Origin: Alphaproteobacteria bacterium UBA4588
GTDB lineage: Bacteria > Pseudomonadota > Alphaproteobacteria > Puniceispirillales > Puniceispirillaceae
Direction of reading: 5' to 3'
DNA: 15,356 bases
Assembly (NCBI GenBank): GCA_002387605.1
Contig: DGJU01000033.1
Location: 1 to 15,356 of the forward strand
The notes beneath the pieces were generated by a model. The model made no database searches, was not told where the DNA came from, and saw nothing but the letters and a program-made list of their open reading frames with translations. Position 1 is the first letter of the stretch. Each line of letters begins with the position of its first letter. The position numbers were made by a program, and so were the translations under genes. Shown piece after piece: positions 6,971 through 15,298 of the stretch.

Positions 6971-6999
6971 TTATTACGAGCATTGCCCGCTTGTGTCAA
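6971..6999 (-). promoter_or_regulatory. strong sigma70 promoter of tRNA-Ser
   Basis: On the minus strand a perfect TTGACA (6999-6994) is separated by 17 bases from TAATAA (6976-6971). The start point would be near 6964, some 43 bases before the mature tRNA end. This is the strongest promoter match in the window and is expected for a stable RNA gene. Confidence 0.75.
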
Positions 7000-7061
7000 T
7001 TTTGAAATGTCGCTTTTTTAGATAATCGGGTATTTTTCTTTTTCCCCCAATAGCCGCTCTT

Positions 7062-7418
7062 TTAAGCGCCAGCACCGGTTTTCGAAAATACCTGAATGAT
7101 GATGATGCCAGCAATGATCATGGCAAGACCAATAATTGCCGGAACATCGAGCCATTCTTTGAAATAGAATGCTGAAATACAGGAAATCAGAACAATCCCC
7201 AGCCCCGACCATATGGCATAGGTAACGCCAACAGGAAGGTAGCGCATTACCTGCGCCATGAAGAAAAATGTCACCATATAAGAGAGCGCCATAACAACGA
7301 TTGGCATCGGTTTGGTCAGCGTTTCTGATGCTTTTAACGCTGCCGTTCCAATAACTTCAAAGACAACCGCAAAAGCAAGATAGACATACGGTATCAAAGG
7401 CGAACTAAATACAGACAT
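7062..7418 (-). CDS. SMR-family multidrug efflux protein (EmrE/QacE-like)
   Basis: The 118-aa product has four hydrophobic helices and aligns closely with EmrE. It has the essential membrane glutamate (Glu21, equal to EmrE Glu14) in VVFEVIGTAALK, Tyr47 (Tyr40), Tyr67 and Trp70 (Tyr60 and Trp63) in GVTYAIWSGLGIVLIS, and the LDVPAIIGLAMIIAG segment before helix 4. SMR proteins work as dimers in the inner membrane, exchanging protons for cationic drugs or, in the Gdx branch, guanidinium. The EmrE-like spacing favours the drug (Qac) branch. The start is ATG with an excellent GGGAGG six to seven bases upstream. The gene is divergent from a LysR-type regulator, with 187 bp between them carrying two palindromes. 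The regulator probably controls it, by position only. The exact substrate cannot be told. Confidence 0.93.
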   Translation of the reverse strand: MSVFSSPLIPYVYLAFAVVFEVIGTAALKASETLTKPMPIVVMALSYMVTFFFMAQVMRYLPVGVTYAIWSGLGIVLISCISAFYFKEWLDVPAIIGLAMIIAGIIIIQVFSKTGAGA

Positions 7419-7463
7419 TAATTTCCTCCCAAGAAGGTCTTTCGTTTAGCAGAAAAATAACGC

Positions 7464-7476
7464 ATTCTGTCAGAAT
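7464..7476. promoter_or_regulatory. palindromic candidate operator, SMR side
   Basis: ATTCTG-T-CAGAAT is a perfect 6+6 inverted repeat. It contains a T-N11-A spacing (T7465 to A7477), the loose hallmark of LysR binding sites. It lies 46-58 bases upstream of the SMR start and would overlap the SMR promoter region (TTGACC near 7502-7497 on the minus strand). Binding by the neighbouring regulator is inferred. Confidence 0.4.
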
Positions 7477-7511
7477 AGGGATGATTGGCTTACCAGAGGT
7501 CAATCCATTTT

Positions 7512-7525
7512 GTTATATAGATAAC
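7512..7525. promoter_or_regulatory. second palindrome in the SMR/LysR intergenic region
   Basis: GTTAT-ATAG-ATAAC is a perfect 5+5 inverted repeat about 80 bases upstream of the LysR start and 94 upstream of the SMR start. Its place between divergent promoters suits an autoregulatory site, but its AT-rich arms could arise by chance. Confidence 0.3.
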
Positions 7526-7605
7526 TGACATCTCTTATAAGCCACAAATATTGTCATATAAAAAAAATTAGTAGCTCCGCAGTCACACTGCGCATAGGAT
7601 TAAAC

Positions 7606-8556
7606 ATGGACCAGCTTACATCCATGCGCACGTTTGCAATGATTGCATCGCAGCGCTCATTTATTCGCGCCGCCGAGAAGCTCAATCTTGCGCCCTCTGT
7701 TATCTCGAAGCAACTGTCAGCCTTGGAAAAGCATTTAGGCATCCTGCTTGTTGAGCGAACCACACGGGTGGTAAAGCTCACGGAGGTCGGTGAGCTTTAT
7801 CTTGCGCGCTGCAAGCATATTCTGGCTGAAGTAGATGATACTGAAGCCATGATTACAAAGCAGACAGGCCAGCTAAGAGGCACGCTGAAGCTTAATGCGC
7901 CACCTGGATTTGCACATCGGCATATTGCGCCACATCTTGCGTTATTCTTAAAAGAATATCCTGATATTATTGTTGATATGACCACCGCAGAAAATGATGC
8001 ACCTCATGTTCTAACGACAGCTGATATTCATATCAAAATTTCAGAGACGCATACAGCATCAGGAATTCAAATGCGTGTGCTTGCCTCTAACAGGCGGATG
8101 TTAACAGCAAGCCCTGATTATCTGGCAGAATATGGCGTGCCGGAAACTGTTGAAGACTTAAATGACCATCAGCTTGTTACGCTTGATTATGGCCATCGTA
8201 ATAATGACTGGCACTTCCGCACAGACACAGGTGCTTTGGAAACATTTAGAGCCGATGGACATGTGCGGCTAGATAATGGCGATGCGCTTCTGCGAACAGC
8301 CCTGAACGGGGGCGGCTTATGCATGCTGCCAAGTTATATTGCAGGTCGACACATTGCCTCTGGTGCGCTGATGACAGTGATGGATACCAGCATTGATGAA
8401 CATACCCCTTTGCATGCTCTCTGGCGGGAGAATAACCATCGCTTGCCAAAAATTCAGGCTTTCCTTGATTTTCTGACCCAAATTTTCGGAAAAACACCCT
8501 ACTGGGATGTCCAGACAGACGATAATAAAGAAGCTTTTGAGCGCGCGAGCAAGTAA
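7606..8556 (+). CDS. LysR-family transcriptional regulator
   Basis: The 316-aa product has the LysR layout. An N-terminal winged helix-turn-helix occupies residues 1-60 (MDQLTSMRTFAMIASQRSFI, then RAAEKLNLAPSVISKQLSAL and LLVERTTRVVKLTEVG), a linker helix runs to about 90, and a periplasmic-binding-like effector domain follows to about 295 (starting GTLKLNAPPGFAHRHIAP). The subfamily resembles the LTTR branch with short RTTRxVxLTE wing motifs common near efflux and oxidoreductase genes. The ATG at 7606 has AGGA seven bases upstream. It is divergently transcribed from the SMR efflux gene, so the simplest role is drug- or metabolite-responsive control of that gene and of itself. The effector is unknown. 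The 40-bp gap to the convergent gatB shows no convincing terminator. Confidence 0.93.
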   Translation: MDQLTSMRTFAMIASQRSFIRAAEKLNLAPSVISKQLSALEKHLGILLVERTTRVVKLTEVGELYLARCKHILAEVDDTEAMITKQTGQLRGTLKLNAPPGFAHRHIAPHLALFLKEYPDIIVDMTTAENDAPHVLTTADIHIKISETHTASGIQMRVLASNRRMLTASPDYLAEYGVPETVEDLNDHQLVTLDYGHRNNDWHFRTDTGALETFRADGHVRLDNGDALLRTALNGGGLCMLPSYIAGRHIASGALMTVMDTSIDEHTPLHALWRENNHRLPKIQAFLDFLTQIFGKTPYWDVQTDDNKEAFERASK

Positions 8557-8596
8557 TCGGGCAACCCCCCTTGCGAGCCGCGCCAAACAACGGCCC

Positions 8597-10048
8597 CTAT
8601 TTCAGCTTGTCTTTCAGCATTTGATTGACCATCCCCGGATTTGCCTGACCGCCGGATAATTTCATTGTCTGACCAACAAAAAAGCCAAATAGCTTGTCCT
8701 TGCCGCCCCGATATTCATCAACCTTATCCTGATTTTCAGCAATGACCTTGTCGATCAGAGCTTCAATAGCGCCTGTATCAGAAACCTGCTTTAATCCTTT
8801 GGATTCAATGATGCTAGCTGCCGCCTCACCGGTTTCAAACATTTCTGCAAACACATCTTTGGCTATTCTACCAGAAATCGTTCCTTGCGTGATAAGGTCA
8901 ACCAGCTCGCCAAGTGCCGCCGGAGAAACAGGGCTTTCGGCAAGGATTTTTCCAGCCTTATTTAACGCACCAAATAGTTCAACCGACATCCAGTTTGCCA
9001 CTATCTTGCGGTCACGCCCCGCACTTGCCGTCTCGTAGAAAAGAGCTGTTTCGCGTTCTTCGGTCAGAACGCCAGCATCATAGGATGAGAGGCCATATTC
9101 ATCGACCATCCGCATCCGAATATCATCCGGCAATTCAGGTAATTCTGCGGCAATTTCATCAACATAATCTTGTGTAACGCTGAGCGGTAATAAATCAGGA
9201 TCAGGAAAATAACGGTAATCATGCGCATCTTCTTTGCTGCGCATCGCACGTGTCATACCTGTTGATGTATCAAACAGTCTTGTTTCCTGAAAAATTTCTC
9301 CGCCATCTTCGATTACCTCAATCTGGCGCTCTACTTCAGCATCGATCGTTTGCATAATGAAGCGTACAGAATTCAGGTTTTTTGTTTCGGTACGAGTGCC
9401 AAGCGGCGCGCCCGGCTTTCGCACAGACACATTCACATCAGCCCGCAATGAGCCTTCTTCCATATTGCCATCACAAGTACCAAGATAGCGCAGGATAGAC
9501 CGAAGCTTCTTAATATAGGCGCCGGCCTGCTCAGCAGAGCGCAAATCAGGTTTTGAGACGATTTCCATCAACGCTACACCTGAACGGTTCAAATCAATAT
9601 AGCTTTTTGAGGGGTGCTGATCATGTAATGATTTTCCGGCATCCTGCTCAAGATGCAGACGCTCAATACCGATCGCATGGGAGCTCCCATCGCTCAGCTC
9701 AATCGTGAGCACACCTTCGCCAACAATCGGATGTTTGAACTGGCTTATCTGATAGCCTTGCGGCAAATCAGCATAAAAGTAGTTTTTCCGGTCAAATACG
9801 CTTGTAAGATTAATTTCTGCCTTTAGTCCCAGACCTGTCTTGATAGCTTGGCGGACACATGCACCATTAATCACCGGCAACATACCCGGCATGGCGGCAT
9901 CAACAAGTGATACATTCTGATTAGGGCCAGCGCCAAAAGCTGTTGAAGAGCCTGAGAATAATTTTGAGTGTGATGTGACCTGAGCATGCACTTCCATGCC
10001 GATAACAACTTCCCATTCACCTGTCTGGCCTTGCACAAGATTGCTCAT
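8597..10048 (-). CDS. gatB: aspartyl/glutamyl-tRNA amidotransferase subunit B
   Basis: GatB is the kinase and tRNA-binding subunit of the GatCAB amidotransferase. It activates the side-chain carboxyl of Glu-tRNA(Gln) or Asp-tRNA(Asn) with ATP before amidation. The 483-aa length is standard. Visible signatures are EVVIGMEVHAQ (residues 13-23), the GatB hallmark FDRKNYFYADLPQGYQISQ (85-103) and SLRADVNVSVR in the core. The C-terminal YqeY-like tRNA-binding domain ends the protein (GTISGRIAKDVFAEMF and the final MVNQMLKDKL). The ATG overlaps the gatA stop as ATGA, with GGGAGG upstream inside gatA, so translation is coupled. It is the last gene of gatC-gatA-gatB and converges on the LysR gene. 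Confidence 0.98.
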   Translation of the reverse strand: MSNLVQGQTGEWEVVIGMEVHAQVTSHSKLFSGSSTAFGAGPNQNVSLVDAAMPGMLPVINGACVRQAIKTGLGLKAEINLTSVFDRKNYFYADLPQGYQISQFKHPIVGEGVLTIELSDGSSHAIGIERLHLEQDAGKSLHDQHPSKSYIDLNRSGVALMEIVSKPDLRSAEQAGAYIKKLRSILRYLGTCDGNMEEGSLRADVNVSVRKPGAPLGTRTETKNLNSVRFIMQTIDAEVERQIEVIEDGGEIFQETRLFDTSTGMTRAMRSKEDAHDYRYFPDPDLLPLSVTQDYVDEIAAELPELPDDIRMRMVDEYGLSSYDAGVLTEERETALFYETASAGRDRKIVANWMSVELFGALNKAGKILAESPVSPAALGELVDLITQGTISGRIAKDVFAEMFETGEAAASIIESKGLKQVSDTGAIEALIDKVIAENQDKVDEYRGGKDKLFGFFVGQTMKLSGGQANPGMVNQMLKDKLK

Positions 10049-11532
10049 GAGTGTGCCCTCCCTGCGGCGCGCTGCGGTGCGCCGGAAAATCCTGACTGTG
10101 TCTCGATTACCTTGGCGACTTGATACATTTTATCTTCATAGAAGGCGCCTGCAAGCACCTGAAGCCCCAGCGGCAAACCGTCAGATGACAGACCAGCGGG
10201 CACTGACATGCCAGGGATCCCAGCAAGATTTGCCGGCACCGTGAATACGTCATTCAGAAACATCGTAATCGGATCATCTTGTTTTACGCCAAGCGGGAAG
10301 GCTGCTGACGGTGTTGCAGGGGTTAAAATGGCATCAACACCAGCAAACGCCGCATCAAAATCATTCCGGATAAGGCGCCTGACTTTCTGCGCTTTCAGAT
10401 AATAAGCATCATAATAACCTGCTGATAGAGCGTAGGTTCCGATCATAATACGGCGCTGTACTTCTTCGCCAAACCCAGCGGCTCTGCTGGCTTCATACAT
10501 ATCATCCAGCGTTCCGCCCTCTTCGATGCGCTGGCCATAACGAACCCCGTCATAACGGGCAAGGTTTGATGAGGCTTCTGCAGGAGCAATAATATAATAG
10601 CATGGCAGAGCATAGGCTGTATGAGGCAATGAGATAGGGACCATTTCAGCGCCAGCATCTGTTAGCCACGCCTGCCCCTGTTCCCATAATTTCGTGATGG
10701 CAGGGTCCATCCCATCGCGTTGATATTCTACCGGTATGCCTATTTTCATACCCTTAACACCTGCCGCCATAGCGCTTGCAAGGTCAGGAAGCGGGCTATT
10801 GGTTGATGTTGAATCCTTAGCATCAAACCCCGCCATACTTGAAAACATCAAAGCACTATCTGCAACTGTGCGGGCAAACGGGCCAGCCTGATCAAGTGAT
10901 GATGCAAAGGCAACAATGCCCCAGCGCGAACAACGGCCATAAGTCGGCTTCATTCCAACAACACCGCAAAATGCAGCTGGCTGGCGGATAGACCCGCCTG
11001 TATCAGTCCCCGTTGCAAGCAAAGCAGACTGGGCCGCAACAGCAGAAGCTGAGCCGCCAGACGAGCCGCCAGCGGCAAGATCAGGGCCGTCACTTTGGCT
11101 CCATGGATTAACCGCTGGTCCGAAAACAGATGTTTCATTTGCTGAGCCCATGGCAAATTCATCACAATTAAGCTTGCCAAGCATCACGGCGCCATCTGCC
11201 CAGAGCTTGCTTGTCACAGTGCTTTCATAAGGAGGCACAAAACCTTTCAGAATAGCTGAACAGGCGGTTGTCTCAACGCCTTCAGTACAAAACAAATCCT
11301 TCACACCGACCGGAATACCTTCCAAGGGGCCAGCTGTGCCAGCCCGCAGGCGCGCATCACTGGCAGCCGCCATTTCCAGCGCTTTATCATGGGTAAGCTG
11401 AACATAGTTATTCAGCGCCTCTGTTTGCACCGCAGCATCAAGATAGGACTGTGTCAGCTCGGTTGCCGTAATCTCTTTGGCATCAAGGGCTGCACGCGCA
11501 TCAACGGCGCTTAACTGAAGAAGGTCACTCAT
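10045..11532 (-). CDS. gatA: aspartyl/glutamyl-tRNA amidotransferase subunit A
   Basis: GatA is the amidase-signature subunit that releases ammonia from glutamine for GatB to transfer to mischarged tRNA. The Ser-cisSer-Lys triad is intact: Lys78 in GIPVGVKD, Ser157 in AAGGSSGGSA and the nucleophile Ser181 in GTDTGGSIRQP. The downstream GVVGMKPTYGRCSRWG block is typical of GatA rather than other amidases. Length 495 aa is normal. The start ATG overlaps the gatC stop as TAATG and the stop overlaps the gatB start, so the three subunits are made in coupled fashion. Presence of the complex usually means that the cell lacks GlnRS, AsnRS or both; which applies here cannot be seen. Confidence 0.98.
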   Translation of the reverse strand: MSDLLQLSAVDARAALDAKEITATELTQSYLDAAVQTEALNNYVQLTHDKALEMAAASDARLRAGTAGPLEGIPVGVKDLFCTEGVETTACSAILKGFVPPYESTVTSKLWADGAVMLGKLNCDEFAMGSANETSVFGPAVNPWSQSDGPDLAAGGSSGGSASAVAAQSALLATGTDTGGSIRQPAAFCGVVGMKPTYGRCSRWGIVAFASSLDQAGPFARTVADSALMFSSMAGFDAKDSTSTNSPLPDLASAMAAGVKGMKIGIPVEYQRDGMDPAITKLWEQGQAWLTDAGAEMVPISLPHTAYALPCYYIIAPAEASSNLARYDGVRYGQRIEEGGTLDDMYEASRAAGFGEEVQRRIMIGTYALSAGYYDAYYLKAQKVRRLIRNDFDAAFAGVDAILTPATPSAAFPLGVKQDDPITMFLNDVFTVPANLAGIPGMSVPAGLSSDGLPLGLQVLAGAFYEDKMYQVAKVIETQSGFSGAPQRAAGRAHS

Positions 11533-11819
11533 TATTCAACTACCTTTGGTACAACAAAAAAGCCACTGGTGGTTTCCGGTGCATTTGCAATGACCTGTTC
11601 TTGTTTATTTCCGTCTGATACCACATCATCGCGGATAGGCAGGCTATGCCCTGTCACGCTGGCAAGCGGCTCGACATTATCAGTATCGACCGTCTCCAGC
11701 TCTTCAATCCAGCTCAGAATAGCATTTAGCTCACCAGCCAACGCATCACGTCTGTCTTCATCGACATGAATTCGCGCAAGCCGCGCAATCTTTTTCACTG
11801 TGTTATTATCAACCGACAT
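11532..11819 (-). CDS. gatC: aspartyl/glutamyl-tRNA amidotransferase subunit C
   Basis: GatC is the small stabilising subunit that wraps around GatA at the GatA-GatB interface. The 95-aa product has the family layout: VKKIARLARIHVDE at residues 8-21, a helix with LNAILSWIEELETVDTDNVEP, and the conserved LPIRDDVVSDG then ETTSGFFVVPKVVE ending, which matches the R-x-D-x-V and F-x-V-P-x-V-I/V motifs. The ATG at 11819 has GGA nine bases upstream. It is first in gatCAB and divergent from ruvX across only 68 bp, so their promoters must lie back to back; I could not identify either with confidence. Confidence 0.96.
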   Translation of the reverse strand: MSVDNNTVKKIARLARIHVDEDRRDALAGELNAILSWIEELETVDTDNVEPLASVTGHSLPIRDDVVSDGNKQEQVIANAPETTSGFFVVPKVVE

Positions 11820-11887
11820 CGGTTATCATCCTTTAGCGATTAACAAAGCTGTCATTTTTCTCATACCAAAGCGATTTAGCATTGCCC

Positions 11888-12382
11888 ATGACTGTCTGCA
11901 ACCTTTACGACATTTCTTCTGCACTTTCTGGCGGTAAACGCATGATGGGGCTTGATATCGGCAAAAAAACCATCGGACTTGCCCTTGGAGACCCCAATCA
12001 CCAGATTGCCTCGCCCTATCGTATCCTATGGCGACAGAAATTTACACCCGATGCGCAAAATCTTATTGCCGACATCGAAGACCATAATATCGGAGCGCTG
12101 GTGCTTGGCTGGCCGCTTAATATGGACGGCACGCCAGGGCCACGCTGTGATTCAGTGCGCGATTTTGCGCATGCTTTTCTACGATTATATGAAATTCCGC
12201 TTTGCTTTCATGATGAGCGGCTTTCAACCAAAGCTGTTGAGGCAACCATGCTTGAAGCTGATTTAAGCCGGGCAAGACGCGCTGAAAAGCGGGATGCATT
12301 GGCGGCAAGCTGGATTCTGCAATCTGCATTTGACCTGTTGAATAATAATGTTTCAGCAAACGCGCCGCGCATTACAGACTAG
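11888..12382 (+). CDS. ruvX: Holliday junction resolvase-like nuclease RuvX (YqgF)
   Basis: RuvX/YqgF is an RNase H-fold nuclease implicated in Holliday junction resolution and 16S rRNA 5'-end processing. The catalytic fold is visible: MGLDIGKKTIGLALGD with Asp23, the strand LVLGWPLNMDGTPG, HDERLSTKAVEA, and the final RRAEKRDALAASWILQSAFD with its active-site acid. The roughly 18-residue lead before MGLD (CNLYDISSALSGGKR) is typical of alphaproteobacterial RuvX. I start at the ATG at 11888 (164 aa); a TTG two codons earlier (11882) is open but neither has a clear Shine-Dalgarno. It leads the plus-strand set with pyrB 35 bp downstream. Low conservation at exact residues leaves its true substrate open, but the family call is firm. 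Confidence 0.94.
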   Translation: MTVCNLYDISSALSGGKRMMGLDIGKKTIGLALGDPNHQIASPYRILWRQKFTPDAQNLIADIEDHNIGALVLGWPLNMDGTPGPRCDSVRDFAHAFLRLYEIPLCFHDERLSTKAVEATMLEADLSRARRAEKRDALAASWILQSAFDLLNNNVSANAPRITD

Positions 12383-12417
12383 ACGAACAGCTTGCAGATG
12401 CGTTAAGAACATCCTCG

Positions 12418-13386
12418 ATGGGAACAACCACTAAAACGGTCCCGCCGGTGACGCTTACTCAGCGCCATCTTCTGGGGATAGAAGGCATGCCTGTGACTGA
12501 GATCGAGGCGTTGTTAGCCCGTTCTCATTTTTTCGCCTCTGTGATTGACGGCTCAATACCTGATAGCGATATTCCGCAGAGCCTTGCTGGTAAGACAGTG
12601 GTCAATCTATTCTTTGAAAATTCGACCCGTACGCGCGTCTCTTTTGAAGTTGCTGCGAAAAAACTGGGCGGTTCGGTTCTGAATATTGCTGTGTCAGGCT
12701 CGTCTGTGAAAAAAGGCGAAACCTTAATCGATACAGCCACAACATTAAATGCGATGCATCCCGACATTCTGGTCATAAGACACCATGCCGCAGGCGCACC
12801 ACTGCTTCTCAGCCGTCATGTTGATGCTGCTGTTATCAATGCAGGTGATGGGCGGCATGAGCATCCAACACAAGCGCTTTTGGATGCGCTGACAATTTCG
12901 CGCAAATTTGGCCGTATTGCTGGCCTAAAAATTGCCATCTGCGGTGATATTGCCAATAGCCGTGTTGCGCGCTCAAATTTGTATCTTCTTGGCACTCTTG
13001 GGGCTGAACTACGCCTTGTGAGCCCCGCAACGCTTCTGCCAGCAGACATTGACCAGTTTGGGGTTCCTGTCTTCACTGATCTGGAAAGCGGCATTGCAGA
13101 TTGTGATATCGTTATGATGCTCAGGCTTCAGACTGAACGCATGCAAGGGCGCGAAATTCCAAGCCAACATGAATATTTTAATATGTTTGGGCTTGATGAG
13201 GCAAAGTTGATGCGTGCGGCACCACAAGCGCTCATCATGCATCCCGGCCCGATGAATAGAGGTGTTGAGATTGATTCTGTCATTGCAGATGATATCGACC
13301 GTTCTTTGATTACAACTCAGGTTGAAATGGGTGTTGCTGCCCGCATGGCCTGCCTTGAGGCGTTGATAGTGGGAGCCAGCATATGA
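12418..13386 (+). CDS. pyrB: aspartate carbamoyltransferase catalytic subunit
   Basis: PyrB joins carbamoyl phosphate and aspartate, the committed step of UMP synthesis. The carbamoyl-phosphate loop FFENSTRTR is at residues 65-73, followed by SGSSVKKGETLIDT with the incoming-subunit loop lysine. HEHPTQALLDALT, the GDIANSRVARSN segment and HPGPMNRGVEID near the C-terminus complete the ATCase set. Length 322 aa is normal. The N-terminus RHLLGIEG is characteristic of alphaproteobacterial ATCase, where the enzyme pairs with a dihydroorotase-like protein and not a PyrI regulatory chain. The ribosome-binding site is weak. The stop overlaps the next start as ATGA, so PyrB and the PyrC-like protein are probably produced together for assembly. 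Confidence 0.98.
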   Translation: MGTTTKTVPPVTLTQRHLLGIEGMPVTEIEALLARSHFFASVIDGSIPDSDIPQSLAGKTVVNLFFENSTRTRVSFEVAAKKLGGSVLNIAVSGSSVKKGETLIDTATTLNAMHPDILVIRHHAAGAPLLLSRHVDAAVINAGDGRHEHPTQALLDALTISRKFGRIAGLKIAICGDIANSRVARSNLYLLGTLGAELRLVSPATLLPADIDQFGVPVFTDLESGIADCDIVMMLRLQTERMQGREIPSQHEYFNMFGLDEAKLMRAAPQALIMHPGPMNRGVEIDSVIADDIDRSLITTQVEMGVAARMACLEALIVGASI

Positions 13387-14669
13387 GACGGCTGTTTCAC
13401 AAAGCGCGGCTTATCTGCCCAGCACAGGCACTGGACAGCAAAGGCTGGCTGGTTATTGATGATGACCTTATTGCCGAGACTGGTAGTGGCACACCGACAG
13501 ATGCGCTTTTGGCAAGCGCCGATGAGGTAATTGACTGCACCGGCCTTATTCTTGGCCCTGGTCTTGTTGATATGCGTGCTGAGACACGTGACCCGGGCGC
13601 TGAACATCTTGAAACGCTGGATACCCTTCTGGCTGCTGCAGCAGCAGGGGGCATTACCTCGCTTGCAATCCAGCCACAGACTGACCCTGTGATTGATAAT
13701 GCAGCTTTGATTGACTCGCTGCAATTACGGGCAAGCCGCAGGCAGGGGCCACATTTATATTGCCATGGCGCAATGAGCCGCAATCTTGACGGCACGCAGA
13801 TGGCTGAACTCGGCATGATGGCTGCATCAGGCGCTGTCGGATTTTCAAACGGACACTCCTCTATTCAAGATACCCAGACGATGCGCCGCATTCTTACCTA
13901 TGCAGCCATGCTAGATAAACCGGTTATGCATCATTGTGAAGATATCTCTCTTTCTGATGGCAGTGATATGAATGAAGGCGCAACATCAACACGCCTTGGC
14001 TTAATCGGCAGTCCGATAGAGGCAGAAACGATTATTCTGGAACGCGACCTTCAGCTGGTCAGGCTTACAGGCGCGCGCTACCATGCTGCACATCTTACAA
14101 CGGCTACATCTGTTGAGGCTGTGCGCCGGGCAAAAAATGAAGGACTACCTGTTACAGCAGATACATCAGCGCCTTATTTTCAGCTGAATGAGCTTGCTGT
14201 TTCTACTTATTCGTCTGCTGCAAAACTGAACCCGCCGCTTCGCACCGAAGATGATAGACAAGCCATTATGGCAGCGCTGGCGGATGGTACGATAGATGTG
14301 ATCGCCTCAGACCATGTGCCGGTTAACCCAGACATGAAGCATCTGCCCTTTAGCCTTGCCTCCTGCGGTGCATCAGGGCTTGAAGTTATGCTGGTGATGA
14401 CATTGCGGCTGGTTTTGAATGACGTGATTAGCTGGCAGCGTGCCTTTGAGCTTCTCAGCCTTGCGCCGGCAACAATTCTGGATATTCCTGGCGGCAGCCT
14501 TGTTGTTGGTACTGAGGCTGATATTGTGCTGATTGACCCAAGAACCAGCTGGATTGTAACAGGCCGCGACTTTAACTCGCTCTCCCGCATCACCCCTTTT
14601 GAAGGCCAGCCTGTTGAAGGCCGGGCTGTGCGCACGATTGTCGGCGGCGCAGATATCTTTATCAGATGA
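13383..14669 (+). CDS. pyrC: dihydroorotase-like protein lacking metal-binding histidines (probably non-catalytic PyrC')
   Basis: The 428-aa product is a class I dihydroorotase homologue: LGPGLVDM at residues 57-64, AAAGGITSLAIQPQTDPVID, HHCED, ASDHVPVNPD and a C-terminal amidohydrolase tail (EADIVLIDP). In active enzymes the first motif is DxHxHxR; here it is D63-M-R65-A-E67-T-R69, so both metal-binding histidines are gone. The usual PHH in the TPHHLLL block is APY here. The protein is therefore unlikely to hydrolyse dihydroorotate. In Pseudomonas an inactive homologue (PyrC') is needed to build the ATCase dodecamer, and many alphaproteobacteria carry such a gene after pyrB; a true PyrC would then be encoded elsewhere. 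The ATG has GGGAG seven bases upstream and overlaps pyrB; its stop overlaps plsY. Confidence 0.92.
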   Translation: MRRLFHKARLICPAQALDSKGWLVIDDDLIAETGSGTPTDALLASADEVIDCTGLILGPGLVDMRAETRDPGAEHLETLDTLLAAAAAGGITSLAIQPQTDPVIDNAALIDSLQLRASRRQGPHLYCHGAMSRNLDGTQMAELGMMAASGAVGFSNGHSSIQDTQTMRRILTYAAMLDKPVMHHCEDISLSDGSDMNEGATSTRLGLIGSPIEAETIILERDLQLVRLTGARYHAAHLTTATSVEAVRRAKNEGLPVTADTSAPYFQLNELAVSTYSSAAKLNPPLRTEDDRQAIMAALADGTIDVIASDHVPVNPDMKHLPFSLASCGASGLEVMLVMTLRLVLNDVISWQRAFELLSLAPATILDIPGGSLVVGTEADIVLIDPRTSWIVTGRDFNSLSRITPFEGQPVEGRAVRTIVGGADIFIR

Positions 14670-15283
14670 GCATCATATCAGAGCTTGCCTCTCCTATCAC
14701 CCTTCTTATCCTGTCATTTGGCTACTTATGTGGCAGCATTCCATTTGGGCTTGTGCTGACAAGGGTGTTTGCCGGCACTGATATCCGGACTGTCGGGTCA
14801 GGCAATATCGGCGCAACAAATGTGTTACGGACAGGCAACCGTGTTCTTGCTTTTGCAACATTGCTGCTTGATGCTGGTAAAGGCGCTGCTGCGATTTACC
14901 TTGTGATGGTCGCTACCTCGCATGAGCTTGCCGGTCTTGCCGGCGCTGGCGCTGTTCTGGGTCATTGTTTTCCTGTATGGCTGCGCTTTGCCGGCGGCAA
15001 AGGTGTTGCAACAAGCATGGCGGTTATTGCAGCTGTTTCGTGGCAAGCTGGCATCCTGATGGCGCTAAGCTGGCTTCTGGTGGCGCGGATAAGTGGCTAT
15101 TCATCGCTTGCCGCCCTGCTCGGCTTTGTTGTCGCCAGCCTGTTTGCTATGACCCTACCACCGCTGACAACTGGTATTATTATCTTTGTCGGCATAGTGA
15201 GCTGGGGGCGTCATCATGAAAATATCAGACGCCTTCTTGCCGGAACTGAAAGCAAGATTTCACTGTCCCGCTCAAAATCCTAA
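14666..15283 (+). CDS. plsY: glycerol-3-phosphate acyltransferase PlsY
   Basis: PlsY is an inner-membrane enzyme that transfers an acyl group from acyl-phosphate to glycerol-3-phosphate, giving lysophosphatidate, the first step of phospholipid synthesis in most bacteria. All three conserved cytoplasmic motifs are present: GSGNIGATNVLRTG at residues 44-57, GHCFPVWLRFAGGKGVATS in the middle, and RHHENIRRLLAGTE near the C-terminus. GYLCGSIPFG lies in the first membrane helix and five hydrophobic segments fit the known topology. Length 205 aa is normal. The ATG overlaps the previous stop as ATGA with no separate ribosome-binding site, so it depends on translational coupling. In relatives dprA often follows; the window ends before that can be seen. 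Confidence 0.97.
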   Translation: MSIISELASPITLLILSFGYLCGSIPFGLVLTRVFAGTDIRTVGSGNIGATNVLRTGNRVLAFATLLLDAGKGAAAIYLVMVATSHELAGLAGAGAVLGHCFPVWLRFAGGKGVATSMAVIAAVSWQAGILMALSWLLVARISGYSSLAALLGFVVASLFAMTLPPLTTGIIIFVGIVSWGRHHENIRRLLAGTESKISLSRSKS

Positions 15284-15298
15284 CTTATGATGCCTGAA

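Noticed and set aside
6546..7025. 159-codon plus-strand frame with EEGIRTPGKGFPLQRFSKPP
   Set aside because: It is the antisense of tRNA-Ser read through; this peptide pattern is a well-known false gene call over serine tRNA genes.
8557..8596. Possible bidirectional terminator between lysR and gatB
   Set aside because: Only a 4-bp GCAA/TTGC pairing around a C-run and no T-tract; not convincing.
13397..13816. 139-codon minus-strand frame inside the pyrC-like gene (and others like it in gatA, gatB, pyrB, plsY)
   Set aside because: Antisense shadows of well-supported genes with Ser/Arg/Ala-rich low-quality translations.
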